In this document: piece by piece, positions 47,184 through 60,025 of the stretch | Layout of the letters: each line of letters begins with the position of its first letter | How positions within the stretch are numbered: the stretch's first letter is position 1 | Assembly: GCA_010093705.1 (NCBI GenBank) | Contig: MU006097.1 | Coordinates: 577,587-641,586, forward strand | DNA: 64,000 nucleotides | Direction: 5' to 3' | From: Patellaria atrata CBS 101060 | Taxonomy: Eukaryota > Ascomycota > Dothideomycetes > Patellariales > Patellariaceae | Program-made: the position numbers and the translations under genes | Notes under the pieces: model-generated | Seen by the model: only the letters and a program-made list of their open reading frames with translations | Databases searched by the model: none | What the model was told of the DNA's origin: nothing

Positions 47184-48120
47184 TCAAGTGTCGTCGGCAA
47201 AACGGACAGTTTTCTTCGGTCGTAACCTTCGGCTTATCCGGACACGAAAATCATCTCGGTAGAGGATCCCATAAGGCGTCCCTTTCCGCGGTCCCAAAAA
47301 GGGAAAGATGAGGGAATGGGTAAATTGTCTAAGAAGCATTCCTTCGAAGATGAACTTGTGCAACTTGGCTATATGAGCTCCGAAGCGCTTTATCGTGTTA
47401 TATATCGTGATTACCAAAAGGGCGAGAATTATCTTCTTGAAGAATGATGTGCTGGTACTTGACGAAGTTCCTGCCGTAAGGACGTCCGGGTCTTGTCCGT
47501 AGAGTCCTGTCTCAAACGTGAAAGCCTTAGTGGGCCCAACGAATAGTGATTCTGAAGCGTCAACTTGATTTAGTGGATGCTCATTGAAGAGAGGTTGCTC
47601 GATCAAGCTCTTCTCGAGTTCAAAAGCTCTATCATGCTCCACAAGGATTTCCTCCTGGATAGTCTAGACATGGCCGCTCAGAATAGGTTTTGAGGACTCC
47701 AAGAGGTAGCACTCACCTCCAAGACTTTTTTCTTATTGAACTCGTCGGTTGCCCTGAGAGACCCAACTCGCAAGTTGCGCTTATATCTCAATACTTCTGA
47801 TGATTGGAGACGTCTTGAAGCGGAATCGGATTTGATGTGCTTTGGGTTAGCACTGGCTATAGATCCTACGTTCCATAAGTGAATGTACAAGAACGGATGG
47901 AGTAGAACTAACCATATCTCCTACAAGTCACAGCAGATCTTTCTCTAGCTTGTACAGAAGCTGACTTCAGGGACTGCCACAGCTTGTCAAATGATACTAC
48001 TTTCGGTCCACTAATTGTGATGGACGATATCCAGCAAGACAATGAGACAACCCAAGATAATGTGAAGGAAACAAGAATACTAAAGACAAATGGATAAGCT
48101 AGGACTTCGATGGAAGCCAT
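47184..48120 (-). CDS. Unknown membrane protein, three exons
   Basis: Exons 48120-47913, 47865-47717 and 47654-47184 join in frame with GTTAGT and GTGAGT donors, giving 275 residues. The chosen start is MASIEVLAYPFVFSILVSF; an in-frame ATG 22 codons upstream (48186) is possible. A strong N-terminal hydrophobic segment (about residues 5-35) may be a signal anchor. A basic middle follows, then a second hydrophobic segment, KKIILALLVITIYNTIKRFG, near residue 200, and a basic C-terminus (RISRRLRPKKTVRFADD). No family is recognised. Clean splicing suggests a real gene. Confidence 0.6.
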
Positions 48121-48186
48121 ATCGTAACCATGGAGAAAGAAAAATTCAGAATTACGACAGCAAATTTTCAGGTGATGATCTTTCAT

Positions 48187-49191
48187 ACAAAGACTATACT
48201 TTGAGATAGTCTGGGACTGTAGTCCTCTTCTAGTTCATATCAAAGTCCATACTGATCTCACACCTTTATGGAGGGCCCCATAGGGATAATATCTACTAGA
48301 CCAACAAGGTCCAGACGTATCATGTTTGAAAGAAGCAGTCTTGAAAATTGTCCGAGATGTACTATATATTCAAGGCATCGAAAGAAACAAGGAACAAAAT
48401 ACGCCGATGCGCATAGAAACTGGAATAGAAAGCTCCACTAACCTACATTCAGCTTGATTACGATATACTATAGGATGCTGTTGGATTTTTAGATCTCGTT
48501 TACATGCGTGTTAGTTTTACATGCAGATACTTGTTAAGGCAGTGTGGGGGCGAGGGGCACAGTTCCTGTGGCAGATATGTAGGCCAAGAGGTTGCTGTCG
48601 AGAAGATGCCGGCGAGTATAAGTCATGCGGCGTAAATGAGGTCGTCCTACCTTACATGATACTTGTATTGCTAAATTCTGGCCGCTTTGCTCGGCCGCCT
48701 GGTGAAATACAGGGATTCTGTTACCGATCCGGGCGGTCGAGTAAGCGTGCAGCGTTTGGGGCAAATTTCCAACAACCACCCCTCGACCGGTCGTTGAGCA
48801 TGCCGTAAGCCAGGCTCTTGAACTGGACAACGATAAATATCGACAGCAACGCTTGGTGGGGAACGAGTGGAGATAGTTGTCGAAAGGTGAACAGGATGAC
48901 GGGAATCACCATCGTCGATGACTAAGGTGCATTTAGCGTGTGATCGCCACGCCCCTTTTCAGGAGGAATTCAAAAGGAACATGTCAGCTTATACGGATAG
49001 AAGATTTATGCTACTAAAATGCAGTATAGATTTCAGGGTTTACATGGTTAGCTGGCCGAGGCCTAACTACCGAAGCTATATAGTCAAATTTTTCCACATG
49101 CTTATGTGTGTGTACTTCGTTGACCCCTTAAGTCAATATGTGGGAAATCTATACTCGATAATGTACAGCTTTATCTACAATCATCCTCTTT
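48187..49191. other. Intergenic, no gene seen
   Basis: Short frames only, on both strands. It lies between the start of the unknown membrane-protein gene and the stop of the flavoprotein gene. Confidence 0.5.
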
Positions 49192-51204
49192 CTATTCCGG
49201 GCGCACAAGTATGTTCGAATCCGTTTTCTTACACAGCTTCCCATCCAAAATCTCCGTCCACCCTTCCGTCCCTGGGGTTGACTTAGCATAAAACACATTC
49301 TGAGGATCCCACTTCTTCTTAACCTCCAGGAGTTTGGGGTAATTACTACCCCAATAAACCTCCTGCCATTCCGGCTCATTAACGTCTCCCTCGTTCACAT
49401 AGCTCGCCCCATCCGGACTAGCATCCCTCCACGCCTGTCCCAGCACATTCGTCACCATATCCTCTGCCTTCCTCCTCTCGGCCAAACTCGGGGTTGCCGA
49501 AACCGGAAGTATGTATAGGTCGGCACTGGCAGCCCTTCTCCAGGCTGGATGTACCGCATTATCAACGGTAGGTTTTGCATGTCCGGGGTTAAGGATATGT
49601 CCTCCGATTACCGCACCCGCATTCTCACTGACAAAGCGGAATGCTTTAACGATGTCATCCCCATGGGTTTCGACATCGGAGGCGGTGAAGAGACGGCCGC
49701 CAACGAGAGCTTGGTTGGCGCCGGCGTCGTGAGCAAACGACCACATGCCTTGGTAGAGCTCGTAGAAAGTAGGCCATTCTTTGATTTCGTAGGTAAAGGT
49801 TACATTGTCTGCTGTGAGTTGGTCGAGGAGGGGGTTAATAATCTGGTTAAGGGTCAGAAACGACGTATTCATAACTTGATTGGGCGATACATTACCTCCT
49901 CAAATTCAGCTTTAGTCTTGTTAGGCGCAACAAATGGTCGAACAGTGAGACTTGGTACTGGTGAGATCGAGAACCAAACGTACATGCCAGCATCGGTATA
50001 GACGTTCGCCATGTTATGGAAATCGGCAACTCCTTTCCAAAATGTATCTCCAGTACCAGCTATATTTAGTCTCATACCTGAGGAACCATTAGACATCCTT
50101 TGATTAGTTCTCGGCTTGTGGTACATACCTGTACTGTGAACTTCGGGGAACGTCCTCAATGTCGAGCTAACCACAACTCCAAATGTTGAAGGGCCGCCTC
50201 CCTTGAGCGCCCAGAACAAATCGGGGTTTTCGTCAGCGTTCGCCGTAACGAAGTTTCCATCTGCAGTGACAACATCGAAGGATAAAGCGTTATCAGCAGC
50301 TATCACGACCTCTTGTCAGCTCTCGCGCTGTCGCATCAAGGTTTAAAGAAGTACCTACCCAAACCATAGAATCCAGCCATCGGGCCATGCCCACCACCTT
50401 GAATATAACCTCCACTGATACCTACTGTCTAGATATCTGCTGTCAGCAAACTGTAAAATACTAAAACTCCAGCGAATCAACACATACTGGACATTCTCCC
50501 CCAACAACCACCCTCTTCGGCTCCTGCTCAAACGCAGCTTTGTACAGCTCGTTATGCAAGACTCCCGCTCCGATAGTCACGGAGTCCTCATTAAACTGGA
50601 TGCTATCGAAGGAGTTCGTGTTGATAGCAAGAGCACCGTATCCAGTCGAACGTCCCATAAAGTCATGTCCAGTATTACGAATGACCAATCTCAGGTTATG
50701 GTCGCGAGCGAAGTTCACTCCGGCTTGAATGTGTGCTTTAGTCCTTGCTTTGATAACTATTTCAGGCAGGTAGCCCAGTGTGCAAGTTGAATTACTCGCA
50801 TTTGGACGTGGGTCGCATGTGTTGTTGGAGTAGAAAGGCCATTGTGGAGATACTAGGTCCTCGGTGCTAGATTTAGGATTAGCTGAGTATAACGTTGGGA
50901 AATATAATACATACACCCAAGTTGCGTTTGCCCAGTTTGCCGTCGCCGCAGAGCATTCTTGCACATTGTACGTTCGGGTCCCATTGAAGTTGTTGTAACA
51001 TACAGAGCCAGCAGGTTGCACGGAGTAGATGTTCCCAGCCACAGCAGTCCTAAGGGATTCCCATTCGCTAGTACTAGGCCAGCAACTATCATCTTTATAG
51101 CATTTACAGCTATACGGCTGTCCGTCTACTGTCGCCATTTGCGCAGATACAAAGCCAATGGCCTGTAGAGTAGCAGCAACAGTAACCAAGGACTGGACCC
51201 TCAT
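49192..51204 (-). CDS. Secreted FAD-linked oxidoreductase (berberine-bridge-enzyme type, VAO/PCMH family)
   Basis: Five exons on the minus strand: 51204-50488, 50428-50359, 50299-50129, 50077-49896 and 49842-49192, 596 residues, all in frame. The start at [21 protein letters not shown] gives a good signal peptide; an in-frame ATG lies 18 codons upstream. FAD-binding domain: [13 protein letters not shown] with the likely flavin-linked His at about 180, and [20 protein letters not shown], whose Cys at about 238 would be the second covalent attachment point; exon 1 ends one codon after this Cys. The BBE segment near the C-terminus has Tyr-x-Asn in [19 protein letters not shown]. Several N-glycosylation sites fit secretion. 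The substrate is unknown: relatives oxidise alkaloids, sugars or secondary metabolites. It looks intact. Confidence 0.9.
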
Positions 51205-52679
51205 TCTTGCGTATGGATTGAGCTCAGGAATCAAAGAAGAGCTGGAGGAGACCAGCATGAGACCAAGGTACTATTTCAATGAAAGCTCTCATCCCACGAT
51301 CTTCTGATAATTTCCGGGTTTCCCACATGCATATTTTTCCTTATAGATCGTGTCCAGGATAGATATACAAAGAATAGATACTTTCAAATGAAGCTACCGA
51401 AATCTAGAAAGCGGGTAAAGCTTATGTTGAAATCTATCGTCGTGTCCCGGTTCGGCAGATAAATGTTGAGCAATCATGGAGCAGACAGCGAGCGGGGAGA
51501 ACCAGAGTACTGGGATAAGAAGATCTGGTAGATTGACTGGAATGAAAGACCTGCATCGTAGGAAGAAAATATAATCAAAGTCGAATGTGTTCTTTTGTTC
51601 CTAGGGAACAGACGATTGATTTAGGCTAAACCATATATTAGTAGGCTGACACTTTGAATCCCAATAGGAGCGATATTTAAACCTATAATAGAACGAATCC
51701 TAGAGTGCTGTCAAAACTTAAACTGGCAAATAAATAGTATAAAACGTAGAACGGTAACTTGAAAGAGAAAAGGGAATAATATGTATGTATTAGAGAGGAC
51801 TCTCTCAGGTTAATGCAATCTAGACCTGGGCCATCTAATACAATCCAATTCCCAGATAACACTATGACTGAAGTTTTACGCCTGTTAGATCTTACCTCTA
51901 GAGAACTCTCTCGCATAATTCAAATGAAATCTGTAGGTATATCGGACGTAAAGTATAGCTGGTTTAGGTCAAGCGCTAAGATGGTTCTCTTCTAATGTAG
52001 AGCAGAATACTCCGTAAATCTGAGCACAAGTAACAGAACATGAAATCGCATCATTCACCCAAAGATATCAACCCGGAACCGGGTTCTTTTTGGTCCGCAA
52101 TCGTGCAGTACAGTCAAAAAAAAAGTGTTGCAGAATATTAGTAAAGCAATATAGGGAAATTGATTATTTAAAACAAATGTAAAGAAAAGGTAGGATATCG
52201 AATCAGTGCTGATACATATACGCATTCACATGGGGTCATTATAAATATACTAGAAATCAGAGAGAAGTTCATAGAATCTACGGGAAACTGTGTTGTAGGA
52301 TTCATGGGCGGAATTCAAAGTTGTTTGGGCAAATCTCCTACCTTGATTAACTTCCACGAAGCGTATTAAAACGCTTTCAGCTCTTACATATTGAGATTCT
52401 CGGATATGGGATAGAAGAGACCCGGATTTATGGACTTGTAAGGGGTTTGAAAGGTCGACGTTCTGTCCGTTGTTAGGGAGCTACAAAAGAAAATGTAAAA
52501 CACTTATATAAGTCCAGGGAGAGAATCGTCTGTGCTAGTAAGTGAACAAGAACTTTAGTGGCATCAACAAATGTGTAGACCACTCAGATAAAGGTTCGAG
52601 AAAAGAAATGCCTGGAATAATCTCCTAATTTTCTCCATAATCATGTTATCATCCCCTCGATACATTTCAACATCTACAG
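51205..52679. other. AT-rich intergenic, no gene seen
   Basis: Only short frames. The right end may contain an upstream exon of the broken flavin oxidoreductase gene: CATCTACAG just before 52680 resembles a splice acceptor. Confidence 0.5.
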
Positions 52680-53987
<1,308 letters not shown>

Positions 53988-54043
53988 TCGTTTGATATCA
54001 ACTTTCTCTATCTTTAAGTTGAATAGTATCCCAGCATGAGTGT

Positions 54044-55183
54044 TCAATTCGCGTAAGTTGTTGTCGCATCGTACAACCGTTCCGCATTCGTCTTGAACAG
54101 CTTTTCAACCAGCTGTTGATTATCTTCACACCACTTCAAGCTGATATCAAGCCATTCTTTAGCATCAACCTTATCCTCAAATCTGGTATGCGGCCAGTCA
54201 CTAGCAAAAACAACCGCCTCGCCCCCCCTAACCGCTATCAGACTTTTAAAATAAGGTTCAAGATGCTCTTGATTATCTGTGATTCTGTACGGTGCAGATA
54301 CTTTCACGAACACTTTCTGTCTTTCCAATAGCCGTAATAGACATGCCCAGTGATCACCTTTCAGAATCTTTTGTCGTTCTTTAGCATTCTCTGGTAACTT
54401 GGGTAAACCAGCAAAATGGGCGAGTACAATCTTCGCACGGAACCTATCCACAATTTCTTCTAGGGCAGGCAACATGTCTAGTCCAACATATAAATCCAGA
54501 CACCAGTTTTCCATCCTACGAATCGCGAGATCGTGGGAGTAAAGTATATTTTGGAATAGCTCTTTCAACAAATATGGGTCTTCAACTGGCTGAAAATCAA
54601 AGCTTGATTTGATCTTATCCCATGACTTGATGTGCTTAATATGGGATACGTCACGTTTCCAGAACTCATCCGATTTCAGATTAATCCTTAAACCACGGAC
54701 ACCAAGTTTGTGCCATCGTTTGAGTGAGGAGTCTTCCACTTCCTTCCTCGTTGAAGTATACAGCTTTGGTAAGGAGAGGGATACTATCCCCCTAGCGCGA
54801 TGAGTGCCTAGTCCTTTGAGCGCTGCTAACAGGCAATTATTCCAGGTTGTGTATGTGGATGGCTGTACCAATACGACATTAGGAAGATTCAATCTTTCAG
54901 CATTCTTCAGGGCATCCGGCAATAGCGCGTCATGAGGTTGGTAGCTGGCGTGTACGTTGATTGGGAATTTCTTTGTATCTGTGACATGAATATGACAGTC
55001 CCAAGCATCCTTAGGAATTGAAAGATTGTGATTCTTCTGTGATTCTTGCGAAACAGACCTTGTGGTGTGAAGCTTCTGGAGATGATAACTCACAGGGAAG
55101 CTTGGGCAGCATTTTGATCGCGATGAATGTTTGAACCGGTTTCTTGCAGCGAAAACTATGAAGTGATGCGATTTCTTATCCAT
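54044..55183 (-). CDS. Amidohydrolase-family metal hydrolase (Amidohydro_2, 2-pyrone-4,6-dicarboxylate lactonase-like)
   Basis: Single exon of 379 residues from ATG 55183 (MDKKSHHFIVFAARNRFK). The basic, Ser-rich first 55 residues could be a mitochondrial presequence. The TIM-barrel hydrolase starts at AWDCHIHVTD, with the metal-binding HxH motif. GVRGLRINL and KIVLAHFAGLP carry the middle strand motifs, and VVFASDWPHTRF supplies the late Asp. The order and the WDCHIH start fit the group of PDC lactonases and related lactone hydrolases. The natural substrate is unknown. It is divergent from bystin, with 191 bases between start codons. Confidence 0.85.
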   Translation of the reverse strand: MDKKSHHFIVFAARNRFKHSSRSKCCPSFPVSYHLQKLHTTRSVSQESQKNHNLSIPKDAWDCHIHVTDTKKFPINVHASYQPHDALLPDALKNAERLNLPNVVLVQPSTYTTWNNCLLAALKGLGTHRARGIVSLSLPKLYTSTRKEVEDSSLKRWHKLGVRGLRINLKSDEFWKRDVSHIKHIKSWDKIKSSFDFQPVEDPYLLKELFQNILYSHDLAIRRMENWCLDLYVGLDMLPALEEIVDRFRAKIVLAHFAGLPKLPENAKERQKILKGDHWACLLRLLERQKVFVKVSAPYRITDNQEHLEPYFKSLIAVRGGEAVVFASDWPHTRFEDKVDAKEWLDISLKWCEDNQQLVEKLFKTNAERLYDATTTYAN

Positions 55184-55374
55184 ATCAATTAATACAGTAC
55201 TCGGATTGTGAGTTGGGGTCGGTATGCCCAAATGGGTTCAAGGTTGCGGAGGACCGACTGCTCGAGAAGTCTGCGGAATTCAAAAAGTTCGCCCACCAAA
55301 ACCTCAATAAAATTTTAACTGTGAGCAAATTTAACACCGTACAACTCACGCAAACATCCACAAGGCTTCTCATA
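55184..55374. promoter_or_regulatory. Compact divergent promoter between the amidohydrolase and bystin genes
   Basis: The 191 bases separate two start codons facing away from each other. No specific element can be named; the plus-strand reading frame happens to be open upstream of the bystin ATG. Confidence 0.5.
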
Positions 55375-56897
55375 ATGCCGAAAACTCTCACATCCTCGGA
55401 CCCACGGCAGGAAAAGCGGCATAACCCCCTAACAGAAGAATATGCGCCATCGGATCCCTTCAAGAGAAAACCCGCAAAACGGAGGAAGTCTCTAAAAGAC
55501 TCAGAAGACAACGAAGAGCATTATGTAGATTCAAAAGCTTCGAGAAGGATTCTTCAGATTGGACGTGAGCTTGCGGACGAAGATGAGCTAGAACGACAAC
55601 CCAAAAGACCGATCCCGGCCAACACCGCTTTCTCGTTTGAATCACGCTTTCCGGGTGAGGAAGAGATAGAGGAGGAGGTGGGAGATTTTGACGATGAGGC
55701 GTGGGGAGATGAGGAAGGCGAGGAAGTAGAAGAGATCGTAAGACTCAAGAACATACAATACTCAAACTCACACATTTGCTAACAGTGGGGTAGGAAATTG
55801 ACCCCAACGACCTCGAAACCTTCAACCGCTTCATACCCTCCTTCGACGATCCCATTCTACGCCCCGATGATCCTCCTTCTCAAGGTACAGGAATTAATCT
55901 CGCAGACCTTATTCTCGAGAAGATCGCGCAACACGAGGCTTCCACCCAAAACCGAAACGAAGGCCCTTCCGCTGACCCAGTTGACGCTCCCCCTTTCCCT
56001 ACCGAACTTCCTCCCAAAGTCATACAAGTCTACACGCAGACCGGCCTCCTCCTCTCCCGCTATAAATCTGGTCCCTTACCCAAACCTTTCAAAATCCTCC
56101 CCACTCTCCCTCACTGGGTCTCGCTCATCCAACTCACCCGTCCTGAAAAGTGGACCACCAATGCTCTTTCGGCGGCGACACGTCTTTTCGTCTCCAGTCC
56201 CAAGCCCGTAGTTCAGCCTTTCCTGACGCACATCCTCCTCCCAGCGATTCGAGAAAACATCTATGAGACCAAGAAATTGAACGTCCATCTATATACCGCG
56301 CTAAAGAAAGCTTTATACAAGCCTGCAGCGTGGTTCAAAGGCCTGCTGTTCCCAATACTCACGAGCGGGACTGCGACGCTAAGGGAAGCGCATATCATCT
56401 CCTCCGCCTTGGCGAGGGTGAAAGTTCCGGTGCTACATTCTGCGGCAGCGTTGTATAGACTATGTGACATTGCAGCCGAGCAGATGAGCGGTGACCCTGA
56501 GGCAGCCGGTGCGACGAACGTATTCATAAGAGTATTGTTAGAGAAGAAGTATGCGTTGCCATATAAAGTCGTCGATGCGCTGGTGTTTCACTTCTTGCGG
56601 TTTAGGGCTGTTGAACAACCTGATGATATGACGGATATTGGTACTAAGGGCTTTGCGGAGGGGAAACTCCCAGTCATTTGGCATCAGACTCTCCTGGCAT
56701 TTGCGCAGAGATATAGGAATGATATCACGGAAGACCAGCGGGAAGCGTTACTGGATTTAGTGCTGGTGAGGGGGCATAAGGCGATTGGACCGGAGGTGAG
56801 AAGGGAGTTGTTGGAAGGGAGAGGGAGAGGAGTTGTTGTGCCTGAGGAGGGTCAGAGGGAAGGAGGGGACGATACTATGGCCATGATTGTGGATTAG
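55375..56897 (+). CDS. ENP1: Bystin, 40S ribosome assembly factor (Enp1)
   Basis: Two exons, 55375-55737 and 55794-56897, 488 residues; the intron joins EEVEEI to EIDPNDLETFNRF in frame. The N-terminus is basic and then acidic. The bystin domain includes DPILRPDDPPSQGTGINLAD, LLLSRYKSGPLPKPFKILP, WTTNALSAATRLFVSSPK, LNVHLYTALKKALYKPAAWF, REAHIISSALARVKVPVLHS, ALPYKVVDALVFHFLRF and LPVIWHQTLLAFAQRY, in the usual order and length. Known role: nuclear and cytoplasmic maturation of pre-40S particles. Appears intact. Confidence 0.95.
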
Positions 56898-57174
56898 GTT
56901 GGGTTAAGGAAGAGTGAATGGGAAGGGTATGGGTTAGTTAGGAAGTGATGCTGACGTAGATCTATGTCACAAGCAAAAGACAAACAGAACGTGAATGATA
57001 TAAATATCGGCACGTGCTATGCAAGAAATAACAATATAATTCCCAAAGTTCGTGCTACAGTTCGAATAAACTCATATTCACAACTGAATATCAAAATCTC
57101 TGCGCGCAACCTTAGTGGTCCACGTATCTCACCGCCTTTGGCAAAATAACGACATTGCTCGAAATACCATCATC
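56898..57174. other. Short intergenic spacer
   Basis: Holds the bystin 3' end and the promoter of the Bre2/Ash2 gene on the same strand. No separate gene. Confidence 0.6.
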
Positions 57175-59028
57175 ATGCCCCCAGTTGACCGCTCTAGCGC
57201 ATTAAGAAAGGCAGTAATGGCAGAAATACAACCGTTATCACGGAGCGCCACACCATCTGCAGCTCCAGCGCTCCGCAAACCCCTCGATGACGACCACACC
57301 CCCGCCGTATCCTCTCCACTCAACCCAGACTCCTCCGCCAAAGCGCGTCCAAAAGCTGCACCACGCGAGCAACGAGACCGCCGCGAGACGGCTAAGAAGC
57401 GTGAATCGAATGCCAACACGAGGGGAAACACACCGGATGCTCATAGCAAGACGAAAGGTCCGACGGTGCCGTCACCGATGCGCTACCAGATCGGGGAGCC
57501 GAAGCTGGCGGATTACGAGCCCCCGAAAGATCCAATCTTCGTGAGCCGCGAGCCGGTGCCGTTGATGACGCCAGATGGGGAGATCGAGTTGCGCAAGTTG
57601 ATCGACCAGTGTGTACTCACCATGCTGTCCTTTATACAGATTCTATGAATAAAAGCGTACTGACACATCCTTAGCGCGGAGAATAAGAGAGCATTCCGCT
57701 ACACTCTTGGTATCGCCGACCCACAATTCCGCCACAAACAGTTCTACCGGCAGTCGGACCACCCACCCTACAGCGCACGCATGAGCTTCGAGGACAGCGA
57801 CAAGTGGATCTACTTCGACTCCTCAGCGAGCCTTGTGACGAACGAGAAGGGGTGGCGCATGGGACGGGCCAACGTAGTCGCTCGCCAGGGGAGCTTATAC
57901 TACGAGGTCAAGATCATCCGTGGTGTACCTGCCTCCGGTCCCCCGGTGCCGGCAGGACAGGAGAACATACCACAGCCGCACATCAGGATGGGGTTTGCAA
58001 GGCGTGAAGCGCCTCTGGACGCGCCGGTGGGGTTTGACGGCTACAGCTACGGCATCACGGATATCAGATTCGACACCATGCACCGCTCACGGCCCGGAAA
58101 ACTGTACAACGCCGTCGTCAAGGCCAAGAAAGGCCCGAAACCCAAATACGGCGCGAAACCCGAGACCGTCCCCGTCATCCACGACGACCACGTGCGTGAA
58201 GGCGACGTCATCGGCCTCGAGATCTCGCTACCTTCGCTCTCGCTACACCGCAAGGTTGTCGAGGGGATCTACAACCCCGCCGTTGACCTGGGCGACGGCT
58301 TCGACGACGATGCACTCGGCGATCCCGCCGCGGACATCATACGCGACCGCGTCCCCGTACCATACAAAGGAAACATCTACTTCGAGCAAGGCGAGTACCA
58401 ATCGACCAAAGCCATGGAGTCCTACGGCGACCGCGGGCCCTTCAACACCATCGTTCCCGGCCCGAACCACGAGGACGTCGCGCTCCGCTCGCTCCCACAC
58501 TCATCCATAAAGGTGTGGAAGAACGGAAAACGCATCGGGACCGCATTCGAGGGTCTCATCGCCTTCCTGCCGACCGCATCCGTCCCACTCGCCAGCAAAG
58601 ACTGGCGCTCCGGTTTCGACGACGGCATGGTCGGCTACTTCCCCGCCGTCGCGGCCTTCAACGGCGGTATCGCGCACGTGAACCTCGGTCCCGACTTCTG
58701 GTTCCCCCCTGACCACCTTGCTCCCTCCGCATCCTCGAATCCCGCCGCGACGGACGCAGATACCCCAATGCCTGACGCCCAGACGCAAGAAGAAAGAGCC
58801 AAAGAAGCGCGGAAGCTTAGACCCATGAGTGAAAGGTACAAGGAACAGATCGCTGAGGATGTCACGTGGGATATCGTCGACGAGACGGATTTCTTCGTCC
58901 AGGATGGCGCCTTCAGCTATAAACCTCCCGTGAGCTCGGCGGTTTTGAGGGGAGGGGGAGGAGCGGCGGGAGCGGGAGCGGGAGCGGGGGTTGCGAGGGG
59001 AACAGTTGAAGCTGTGGGGGATGATTAG
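57175..59028 (+). CDS. BRE2: SPRY-domain COMPASS (Set1C) subunit, Bre2/Ash2
   Basis: Two exons, 57175-57608 and 57675-59028, 595 residues; splicing gives LIDHAENKRAFRYTLGIADP, a strongly conserved region in the family. The N-terminus (1-110) is charged and disordered. The SPRY domain spans about 180-480: KGWRMGRANVVARQGSLYYE, PHIRMGFARREAPLDAPVGF, DGYSYGITDIRF, EGDVIGLEISLP and SIKVWKNGKRIGTAFEGL, with a long insert between. The C-terminal ERYKEQIAEDVTWDIVDETD resembles the Ash2 dimer/Sdc1-DPY30-binding helix. Role: subunit of the H3K4 methyltransferase complex in the nucleus. A Gly/Ala-rich tail follows. Confidence 0.9.
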
Positions 59029-60025
59029 GTTCCTTTGGGCATAGGATGTGGATGGGATGGGAGGAGATAAAAAAGTGGGTTTTATGTACATAGCGCGGTG
59101 TCTGGCGTATTTCGATCAGCGAGCATATCAGCATTCAAGCACGGTGCAAAGGTATCATCATCACGGGTAGTATTAACGCAATCCTCGAAACTATCTATCC
59201 AGCTGCTTTGAGAACATCTTGATCTGAGTGTCGGTCACGAAGGAAGAGAAATCTGTGAGGTTGAGTATAGCTAACCTTGAGACACATGCACAAAAAGAGG
59301 TATTTATGTCGGAGCATGCAACCTAAATCATCTTGTGGTCTTGCTAGGTAGTCAAATGCTCGTGTTCTAAGCAGTAAAATAGTAGCTCCTCGTAGTACCA
59401 CTTCACCGATTTAAGGGATGATATCTGCATGTGATTCCTCTTAAACTTGCTGTAAGCAGCGGGTAAGCGGAGGCCTTTACGGTCCTCCCTCTACAGTTAT
59501 TCGGAAGGAATAGGATAGATTGATAGGAGGATTACGAGCAGGCATGTAAAGTATGAAAATTTTTATTTCCCTCAGAAAGTGGCTGCGGTGTTTGTTGATG
59601 GGCTGAAGCTGTTGAAGTGATGGCGTGCGAAGATTTATAACTGCTTGATATTGACTTTTTGGGGGGGAGGGGGTTGAAGGGGTGTAATTTTTGTATAATT
59701 GGATGCGAAATATGTATTTTACACAATCTGATGTGTTAGTAAAATTAGATCAATCAGTGTCCCATCTAAGCTTGAATATCCGAGAATAAACCAGATATTT
59801 CAATTGGTTGCGGAGCTTATCGCAATTGTTGCTTGTTGCAAAAGTAAAGTTAGCAGCAAGTAAAAACCCGCAAGGAGTTTTGCAGGGGCCGACAAAGAAG
59901 CCGTCATAACGCATTCTTTTTCGCGAGCAGAATCTATTTCCTCTATTGCTTCTGATCCCAACTTAACAATCTTCAATCCTTATCCTATCTCTCCTTCATT
60001 CTTCAGTCTCGTTTCGTCCAATCTT
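59029..60025. other. Intergenic, no gene seen
   Basis: Short frames only. The last 100 bases are CT-rich and lead to the ATG at 60026, as is usual for fungal promoters and leaders. Confidence 0.6.

Noticed and set aside
57920-58510. 196-codon frame inside the Bre2/Ash2 gene
   Set aside because: Out-of-frame Thr/Ser/Arg-rich shadow within a well-supported SPRY protein.
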